Below are positions 7,037 through 12,737 of a DNA stretch of 12,737 bases, piece after piece. The stretch is from the NCBI GenBank assembly GCA_028821635.1, contig JAPPDO010000355.1, positions 1-12,737 on the forward strand, read 5' to 3'. Position 1 is the stretch's first letter; each line of letters begins with the position of its first letter. Source of the stretch: Ekhidna sp. (GTDB taxonomy: Bacteria; Bacteroidota; Bacteroidia; Cytophagales; Cyclobacteriaceae). The notes below the pieces were generated by a model that was not told where the DNA came from, made no database searches, and saw nothing but the letters and a program-made list of their open reading frames with translations. A program made the position numbers and the translations under genes.

Positions 7037-7198
7037 TCATTCTAGTGCCTCAATTTTCTTGGCGATTTCATTAGCCTCGGCGGCCTTTCTATCACTTGCA
7101 TTCCTATTCGTTTTTGAAAGTTCAAATGATTCTTTCATGAGTTTTTTATATTGCTTGTGCAGTTTTTCTTTTTCTGATTTCTTTCCGAATAATCCCAT
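7037..7198 (-). CDS. Lacal_2735-type small charged helical protein
   Basis: A 53-residue protein: MGLFGKKSEKEKLHKQYKKL followed by MKESFELSKTNRNASDRKAA and a helical end EANEIAKKIEALE. It matches by eye the Lacal_2735 family of small Bacteroidota proteins (short MxxFxKKSE start, then two charged helices with a YKKLMKE-SFELSKTNR signature). The function is unknown; a small coiled-coil or helical hairpin protein is likely. An in-frame ATG at 7237 would add 13 residues (MSNKKHSIAVILN), but members start at the GLFGKKSE segment, so ATG 7198 is chosen. It lies 60 bases before the flavin-reductase-like gene on the same strand and may be the first gene of the cluster or a separate short transcript. 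No clear terminator lies between them. Confidence 0.75.
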   Translation of the reverse strand: MGLFGKKSEKEKLHKQYKKLMKESFELSKTNRNASDRKAAEANEIAKKIEALE

Positions 7199-7265
7199 AT
7201 TCAAAATAACTGCTATTGAATGTTTTTTGTTAGACATTCCTTCTTATTTGGTACTTTAGACCCGT

Positions 7266-9156
7266 ATGTCTCCAAAGGAAATACTTAACAAATACTGGGG
7301 CCATGATGCCTTTCGGCCGATGCAGGAAGAGATCATTCTATCTGTATTGGATGGAAAGGATACGCTTGCATTACTACCCACCGGAGGGGGGAAGTCTATT
7401 TGCTTTCAGATTCCTGCTATGGCAATGGAGGGCATCTGCGTTAATGAAGGATCAGGTGGAACAGTTGAACAAGAAAGGCATTAAGGCGGCAGCGGTATTC
7501 TCCGGAGTAAGCAGGAGGGAGACTGATATCACGCTGGATAATTGCATCTATAGCAATTTTAGATTTATTTATGTTTCTCCCGAGCGATTGAAAACAACGT
7601 TATTTAAAGAACGAGCCAGGCAAATGAATATTAGTTTGCTAGCAGTTGATGAGGCGCATTGTATCTCACAGTGGGGCTATGACTTCCGACCCCCTTATCT
7701 GGAGATTGCGGATTTTAAGAGATCACTTCAAATAAAAAAGATTATTGCGCTAACTGCCACTGCAACGAAGGAAGTTAAAGCAGATATTATTTCCAGGTTA
7801 GGGATGAGGGATGCTAGGGTCTTTCAAAAGAGTTTTGCGCGTGCCAACCTGTCTTATTCTACCTTTCGGCTAGAGAATAAAGAACAAAAACTATTGGATA
7901 TTCTTAAAAATGTGCCGGGAACCAGCGTAGTTTATGTCAGAACACGTAAGCAAACCAAAACCACTGCCGACTTTCTCAGGAGGCAGCAGATTTCGGCAGA
8001 TTTTTATCATGCCGGACTGAATGGAAGAGAGCGTTCTGAAAAACAAGATGCTTGGATTAATAATCGTATTCGGGTCATGGTGGCAACCAATGCCTTTGGG
8101 ATGGGTATTGATAAGCCTGATGTGCGAACTGTGATTCATCTGGACTTGCCCGATTCTTTGGAAGCATATTATCAGGAAGCCGGTCGTGCAGGTAGGGACG
8201 AGAGAAAGGCTTACGCAGTAGCACTCTTCCACCAACAGGACATTGATAGCCTAAAAGAGCGAACAGAGAAAAAAACGGTTAGTCCTGATCAATTAAAGCA
8301 GACCTATCAGGCATTGGCAAATTACTATCAATTGGCCATTGGAAGTAATACTTTTTCTTCTTTACCTTTTCAGTATGATCAATTTGTCAGGACGTATAAC
8401 CTACCTATTTTAGAAACATACACAGCACTAAAGAAGCTGGAAAATGAAGGATTGATCCAACTCAATGAGGGATTCTTTGACTTATCAAAACTAATTTTCA
8501 CACTGGATAGGCATGAGACTTACAAATTTCAGATTGCTAATCCTAAGCTGGATTCACTCATTAAAACGTTGCTCCGATTGTATGGTGGTGAGCTATTTAA
8601 TACTTACCTCAAGATTAAAGAAAAGGAGATCGCCTCTTTATTAAAGACGAATGAAGATCAAGTAAAGCAATGGTTGCAGTATCTTTCTGATCAGGAAGTG
8701 ATTAACTATGAACCAAATGCTGACTGCCCAACCATCACGTTTCTGACCGAACGGCTTGATTCTGAAAATTTGCCGATTGATAGCGAGCAAATTAAGCGGA
8801 GAGGAAGACTAGCAATAGAGAAGGTGGAAGCAGTAATTAACTACATGCAGTCAGGGGACTGCCGAACCCAAATTTTCCAGCGATATTTTGATGAGGAGAC
8901 ATCTCTGACGTGTGGCATTTGTGATAATGATCTGAATAAAAAGAAAGAGATGGCTTCAAAAGAAATCCCCGTTGATCAGGTTGAATCGGCCTTAGATGCA
9001 CCTCGAAGCATTACCGATCTTAGAGCGTTACTTTCCGAGTACACTGAAGCTCAAATTATTGCTGCCTTACGTATTTTGATGGAAGACGGAAAAGTGGTAG
9101 AAAATAGAGGGAAGTTTCTCCTACAGGTCAGTGGCATCAGAAATGGGGATTTTTAG
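7266..9156 (+). pseudogene. recQ: RecQ family ATP-dependent DNA helicase, frameshifted by small deletion
   Basis: A superfamily 2, 3'-5' DNA helicase of recombination and repair, but the reading frame is broken. Frame 1 from ATG 7266 gives the Q-motif region FRPMQEEII and Walker A LPTGGGKS (about 7376-7396), then leaves the family sequence after MEGIC at 7439. The rest is in another frame from GCG 7438: ALMKDQVEQL, DEAH (7648-7659), HCISQWGYDFRP, LTATAT, VATNAFGMGIDKPD and QEAGRAGRD, with a winged-helix region up to TAG 9154-9156. RecQ proteins normally read IC-IVVSPLI-ALMKDQV here, so motif Ia is missing and about 23 bases were lost; adding 23 gives 638 codons, a normal length. The zinc site is also odd: Cys at 8860, 8911 and 8920, but Asp (8929) where the fourth Cys is usual. 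No HRDC domain is evident. It is divergent from the photolyase cluster. Confidence 0.88.
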
Positions 9157-9266
9157 AAGAGTATTTGCTCTTTAGTCTGCTCCTTTCTAAGGCAATTTAA
9201 CGAGTTTTAACTTTCTCCTTGTTTTCATACATCACTAATCTCAACCTATTTCAAAATGTGAGGAAG

Positions 9267-11363
9267 TCAGAATTTGACTCTTGCCATGATTTTGATTTCG
9301 GATGAGGTGTCACCTGCTGAGGCTTCCAGCCCTGATCCGATCATGTCCCTATCTCTATAATCATATCGGGCATACCTTACCCAAAGTGAGAGGTTTCTTA
9401 AAGGGTCAAAACGAACCATTACATAACTACGGATGCCTCTGCCATTGTATGCAGGAATTGAGAAAGCGTAAAGAACATCATTTTCGTAAACGTACTGTGC
9501 ATTATCAAAATTGTCAGTTGCAAATAATGCCATGCGCGTATTGAATTTCAATAACCAAAATTCAAAATTTAAATCCTGAATAATTGCAAACCCTTTGGTA
9601 AAGTCTCCTGCCTCATTCTGGTGGCTGCTCTGCACCTTGGTTTTAAGCGTTAGATCGGGAACAGGCTGGTAGTCAATATTAAAAATATAGTTGTATTTTA
9701 CCTGGTCGGCTAAAATGTTGAGATTTTCCTGTCGGATGCTTACCTGCCTTGTCTGTTGCCTTATCTGGGCGTAAAGTGAAACTTTCCTGTTCGGTCTGTG
9801 CATGTAACGAATCAGCCATTCATTACCGACTGAGGGTGATTCAGTACCAAACTTTAGCCAGGGGAAAATAAATCGATCGTAGTAGACATTGAATTTATGG
9901 TAGCGATTAGGAGAAATAGTTAGTCCCCAGTAGACACCTTTTTCGTTAATATTCCTGGAGTTTTCCGAAAACGCATTTCCATAAAAAGAGTGAAAATCGC
10001 GATCAAAGTTTCTTAAAATCATTGCAAAGTCCACCGTTTTCGAGAGACTTCCCAGAAACCCTCCTACGGCTCCAATACCTCCTGACCCGGACCTTGAGAC
10101 CTCTCCAAATAAGGTAAGATTTTGCCAAGTATAATGCCCAAATGCTGATAATATGTAGTTATGATCTCCTTTAAATTCAAACTGATTATAATTGTTTGGC
10201 GTGCGCTGTAATGGAGTGCTGTATTGGCTATTGAGACCTGCGATGCCAACAGATAACTTTCGATCGGGCTTGTATTGAATCATCCCCCCGATCAACTCCT
10301 CTGCTATACGATCTTTATTTTCTAATTCATTTTCTGTTCTGTGAAGCCCGGTTATCTGAATGGAATTAACAAACTCTTCAAAAGAAGAAAAAGTAGTATC
10401 CGAACGGATCGTTCCGTCCTGTTGTAGCTTTGAGTAGAAGCCGGTCACTTCCACATCTCCAAAGGATTTAGTGAGCCCAATTCCTCTAAAAAAGCCAGCT
10501 TCAAGCACAGAGGTGTAAGGTCTTAATCCAATCGTATTTCTTTTCACTGTGTTCACGGTCTCTGCCCCCTTACCTGTATTGAAGCCGGCACCAAAAATAA
10601 CACCCTGCCCTACTTGCAACTGAAAATCTCCCAGCATGATTCGATCGAATCCAAGTTTATTTTCCAGTAATAAATGGTAAGAATAGAAGTCAAATCCGTT
10701 CTGTTTATTATCAAAAGCAAGCATTTCTCCGTTATCCTTCTCAAAAGTGAAACCTAAGCTAAAGTCACCCCTTTTGCTGGTTCTGAATCTTCCATAAATC
10801 TTGTTCTGGTCGCCAGTATATCTGTTTGGTGCTGAGGTAAGTGTGTCAATTATATTGTCATTTTCATTTCTTAAAAAGGTTGTATCAAGTGGTAATGCAG
10901 GGGTATATCCTATTTGCTTTTCCAGTTTTCTGGTATATCGAAGAAGGAGATAATTATTCTCCTCCTCAAGGATTCTTCGTAAGAAGGGGCGATTATCAGG
11001 AGCAGTTTCATTGACCGTGACAAAAGGGAGCAAGTCCCTTATGACAGAAATATCAAAGGAAGGGATCACCTGAAGCTCATTAATGGACAGAAAATTCCCA
11101 AACCGGTCTCTATATTCAAAGAAATCACTGAGCTGATTGGGGCTCAGAATGTAGAGTGAAGATAGTTGTTCAGGATCTAATTTATTGAGATTCAGTTTGT
11201 TTGAGTAGTATAAAAGAAGGGATTCATAAATGTCTTCGTAAGCGATGTTCTCATCTTGAACCTGAAAAAGCCTTTCTGCAAATAGCTCAAGATCAATATC
11301 ATCATTTTGCGCATGGAGGTGCAGTGAAGAAATGATTACTACTATGCTGATCCATCTTCTCAT
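9267..11363 (-). CDS. Helix-hairpin-helix plus outer-membrane beta-barrel protein
   Basis: A 698-residue exported protein. Residues 1-18 are a signal peptide (cleavage near LHLHA-QN). Residues about 55-115 contain two ComEA-like helix-hairpin-helix-type repeats: LNLNKLDPEQLSSLYILSP, then FFEYRDRFGNFLSINELQVI and a pattern ending IRDLLPFV. After about residue 130 the protein becomes long alternating beta strands rich in aromatic residues, ending MARVKF with a C-terminal Phe, typical of outer membrane barrels. Bacteroidota commonly encode this HhH + barrel architecture; its function is not known. The HhH part faces away from any DNA if the protein is in the outer membrane, so it may serve protein contacts instead. 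The gene start overlaps the stop of the PorV-like gene (ATGA, 4 bases), so the two are co-transcribed. It ends convergent to recQ, with 110 bases between. Confidence 0.8.
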   Translation of the reverse strand: MRRWISIVVIISSLHLHAQNDDIDLELFAERLFQVQDENIAYEDIYESLLLYYSNKLNLNKLDPEQLSSLYILSPNQLSDFFEYRDRFGNFLSINELQVIPSFDISVIRDLLPFVTVNETAPDNRPFLRRILEEENNYLLLRYTRKLEKQIGYTPALPLDTTFLRNENDNIIDTLTSAPNRYTGDQNKIYGRFRTSKRGDFSLGFTFEKDNGEMLAFDNKQNGFDFYSYHLLLENKLGFDRIMLGDFQLQVGQGVIFGAGFNTGKGAETVNTVKRNTIGLRPYTSVLEAGFFRGIGLTKSFGDVEVTGFYSKLQQDGTIRSDTTFSSFEEFVNSIQITGLHRTENELENKDRIAEELIGGMIQYKPDRKLSVGIAGLNSQYSTPLQRTPNNYNQFEFKGDHNYILSAFGHYTWQNLTLFGEVSRSGSGGIGAVGGFLGSLSKTVDFAMILRNFDRDFHSFYGNAFSENSRNINEKGVYWGLTISPNRYHKFNVYYDRFIFPWLKFGTESPSVGNEWLIRYMHRPNRKVSLYAQIRQQTRQVSIRQENLNILADQVKYNYIFNIDYQPVPDLTLKTKVQSSHQNEAGDFTKGFAIIQDLNFEFWLLKFNTRMALFATDNFDNAQYVYENDVLYAFSIPAYNGRGIRSYVMVRFDPLRNLSLWVRYARYDYRDRDMIGSGLEASAGDTSSEIKIMARVKF

Positions 11364-12169
11364 TTCCCCAGTTGATGTGCAACGGCTACTTCGTGTATAT
11401 TCCCTAGCTTGGAGTCATTAGAGAAAGAATAATCAAGCCTCAATCTTTTTGAATGAAAGCCGATTCCGAAAGCAGCGATGAGTGGCCGGGTGCTGATCCC
11501 CGTCCGTAAAAAAACATCCTTGATGATCATGTACTCTACTCCTGCTTTGATGATCTCATCAAAGTCTAGGTCCCTTTCCACTTCAACACCGAGAATTAAC
11601 TCATCTGAAGGACGGTAGGAAAAGCCGGCTTTCATTACTGTGGGAAGTGGTTCTTCTAGTTCCGAATCTAGTTCAGTTTGGGTTATATTCAAAATATGAG
11701 CCCCAAAGAATAATTGCGGAGTTACCTCCGCAAGACCTCCAAACTCAATGACCATTGCCCGTTTAGTCCCTATTGATTCGATAGTATATTGAATGACATC
11801 TACGCCGATTCCAAGGCTGACCATTTGCAGTTGGTTTCCAATAGCAAGATGAATACGTTGTTCACTAAATAAGTCATCACCAAACTTATAATACCCAACC
11901 CCTACATTTCCTAATCTGTGCCTGTAAACAGCACCGCCGGCGATGGTTTGAAATTCAGTTACCCCATACCTGTTTTGGTATCCGGCAAAAATTGAGTGAT
12001 GATCCAGCCTGCCTAAAGCACCAATATTATTGAACAAACTGTACTCATCGGCTAGCGTCAGGGAGGCCCCTCCCATTGCAGAACTTCTTGCACCAAACTG
12101 ATAAGAACCACTCTGGGAGAAGGAGACAGTGACTAATGTTAGAGTGATTATCAGAAAAAGAAGTTTCAT
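11360..12169 (-). CDS. PorV/PorQ-like outer membrane beta-barrel protein
   Basis: A 269-residue outer membrane protein from ATG 12169, beginning with signal peptide MKLLFLIITLTLVTVSFSQ. The mature start, YQFGARSSAMGGASLTLADE followed by YSLFNNIGAL, is the Ala/Gly-rich segment typical of the PorV/PorQ/UPF0164 barrel group, in which an N-terminal plug-like segment precedes FadL-like strands. The rest is alternating beta strands with many Gly and aromatic residues; it ends HQLGK, not on an aromatic residue. An upstream in-frame ATG (12184) would add MYISR and weaken the signal peptide, so ATG 12169 is chosen. Its stop overlaps the start of the HhH-barrel gene, and the pair probably acts together at the outer membrane. 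A role in type IX secretion or lipid/solute transport is possible by family likeness only; no other por gene is in the window. Confidence 0.75.
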   Translation of the reverse strand: MKLLFLIITLTLVTVSFSQSGSYQFGARSSAMGGASLTLADEYSLFNNIGALGRLDHHSIFAGYQNRYGVTEFQTIAGGAVYRHRLGNVGVGYYKFGDDLFSEQRIHLAIGNQLQMVSLGIGVDVIQYTIESIGTKRAMVIEFGGLAEVTPQLFFGAHILNITQTELDSELEEPLPTVMKAGFSYRPSDELILGVEVERDLDFDEIIKAGVEYMIIKDVFLRTGISTRPLIAAFGIGFHSKRLRLDYSFSNDSKLGNIHEVAVAHQLGK

Positions 12170-12272
12170 TCGTGAAATATACATATTTTGGAAATAGACG
12201 TAATGTATACAATAGAAAAAGATAAAGGTGGATACACTTTTATCAGAAATAAGAATGTGGTCAAAATAACTG

Positions 12273-12311
12273 CATTAACAGTCATTCAATTCATTAACAG
12301 GTATATCTTTG
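12273..12311 (+). promoter_or_regulatory. Paired 9-bp direct repeat next to a candidate -7 element
   Basis: CATTAACAG occurs at 12273-12281 and again at 12292-12300, start-to-start 19 bases, close to two turns of the helix. Four bases later TATCTTTG (12304-12311) fits the Bacteroidota -7 consensus TAnnTTTG. No -33 TTG/TTTG is at the usual distance; instead the second repeat lies where it would be. This suits an activator-dependent promoter of the gene at 12399, with a leader of about 80 bases. The remaining divergent gap (12170-12398) shows only A+T-rich DNA. Confidence 0.4.
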
Positions 12312-12398
12312 ATAAATACATCAACATCATTAAAATTAATAGTGTTTAAATACATATGGAGTTACATTATCAAAGATTCGGTATTCATATTTAGATGA

Positions 12399-12737
12399 AT
12401 GAAACAGTTACTTTATTCTGTTTTTATTAGTTTTTCTTTTTTGGTCGTTGGCCAGTTTGATAATTCGGCAGAGAATTGGAAAATTCTTGCAGATGTGAAA
12501 TATGAACTAGCTCAGGATGAATATGGTGAAATTTATGTGCCTAAATTTGGAGAGGAGGTAGAAAAGATGGAGGGACAGTATATCTCTCTTAAAGGCTTCA
12601 TTATTCCTTTTGAAGGCATGTTTGAGCCAAAACACATTATTCTGTCTTCATTGCCAATTGCAGCATGTTTTTTTTGTGGCGGCAGCGGACCTGAAACGGT
12701 GGCTGAAGCCTATCTGAAAGAAGAAATAAAATATACT
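12399..12737 (+). CDS. Secreted CxxC protein, DUF3299-like, 5' part only
   Basis: An open frame from ATG 12399 that runs off the window after 113 codons. Residues 1-19 are a signal peptide (MKQLLYSVFISFSFLVVGQ), so the protein is exported. The visible mature part has a GQYISLKGFIIPF strand-like segment (59-71), then KHIILSSLPIAACFFCGGSG (78-97) and PETVAEAYL (98-106), with cysteines C90 and C93. The layout (a 'keep/replace GF-x-IP' strand, then LSS/P...C-FFCG...GP) resembles the DUF3299 group of small exported proteins, which may bind a ligand or metal; I hold that loosely. An ATG at 12395 is in another frame and gives only a very short product. The gene is divergent from the PorV-like gene. 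Its end, and any downstream partner, is outside the window. Confidence 0.75.
   Translation, partial: MKQLLYSVFISFSFLVVGQFDNSAENWKILADVKYELAQDEYGEIYVPKFGEEVEKMEGQYISLKGFIIPFEGMFEPKHIILSSLPIAACFFCGGSGPETVAEAYLKEEIKYT

Noticed and set aside
7252..7259. TACTTTAG as a possible -7 element for recQ, with TTTG at 7226-7229
   Set aside because: One mismatch in the core and a spacing of 22 bases; also only six bases before the ATG, so unlikely to be the promoter of this start.
7266..7484. Programmed frameshift in recQ
   Set aside because: No slippery heptamer near 7440, and a shift would still leave motif Ia missing.
7891..8235. 114-residue open frame on the minus strand inside recQ
   Set aside because: It lies fully opposite conserved helicase motifs IV-VI and has no recognisable features; a shadow frame.
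9157..9172. Hairpin aagag-tatttg-ctctt between recQ and the HhH-barrel gene
   Set aside because: A 5-bp stem with only two or three T after it; too weak to call a bidirectional terminator.
1..12737. Mobile element, prophage, CRISPR array, tRNA or rRNA
   Set aside because: No transposase, integrase, regularly spaced repeat array or recognisable stable-RNA sequence was seen on either strand.

Overview
The window looks like chromosomal DNA of a Bacteroidota bacterium, probably of the Cytophagia/Cytophagales type. This rests on A+T-rich intergenic DNA, few clear Shine-Dalgarno sites, TAnnTTTG-like promoter elements, and protein families typical of that phylum: a Lacal_2735-type small protein, a HhH + beta-barrel protein paired with a PorV-like protein, and an inverted-topology photolyase. 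No rRNA, tRNA, CRISPR array, insertion sequence or phage gene was seen.

Layout. Positions 1-601 (+) hold the end of a WSDGTT-repeat protein, truncated at the window edge and carrying one frameshift, followed by a hairpin terminator. Next on + come a membrane fatty acid desaturase (888-1991) and a small signal-peptide/coiled-coil/single-TM protein of unknown function (2265-2852). From 7198 down to 2905 the minus strand carries a tightly packed cluster. In transcription order it is: Lacal_2735-type small protein; short flavin-reductase-like protein; DUF2805/TIGR03643 protein; inverted-topology photolyase (NewPHL type); conventional photolyase/cryptochrome; second flavin-reductase-like protein; and a 48-residue DUF2256 zinc-ribbon protein. 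Most junctions are 1-, 4-, 8- or 28-base overlaps, so the last six genes are very probably one transcript. Divergent from it is recQ (7266-9156 +), broken by an apparent 23-base deletion that removes helicase motif Ia. Convergent to recQ is a two-gene minus-strand unit (12169-9267): a PorV/PorQ-like outer membrane protein and a 698-residue helix-hairpin-helix + beta-barrel protein. After a divergent intergenic region with a paired 9-bp direct repeat and a candidate promoter, a secreted CxxC protein starts at 12399 and runs off the window.

Working together. The minus-strand cluster reads as a light-dependent DNA repair module: two photolyase-superfamily enzymes of opposite domain order, two flavin-binding/reducing proteins that could supply or reduce flavin, and two small conserved proteins of unknown role. 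The most interesting open questions are the functions of the DUF2805 and DUF2256 proteins, the roles of the flavin-reductase-like proteins, and the chemistry of the conventional photolyase, whose residue at the FAD-proximal tryptophan position appears to be Phe. The two frame disruptions (repeat gene and recQ) could be real mutations or assembly errors.
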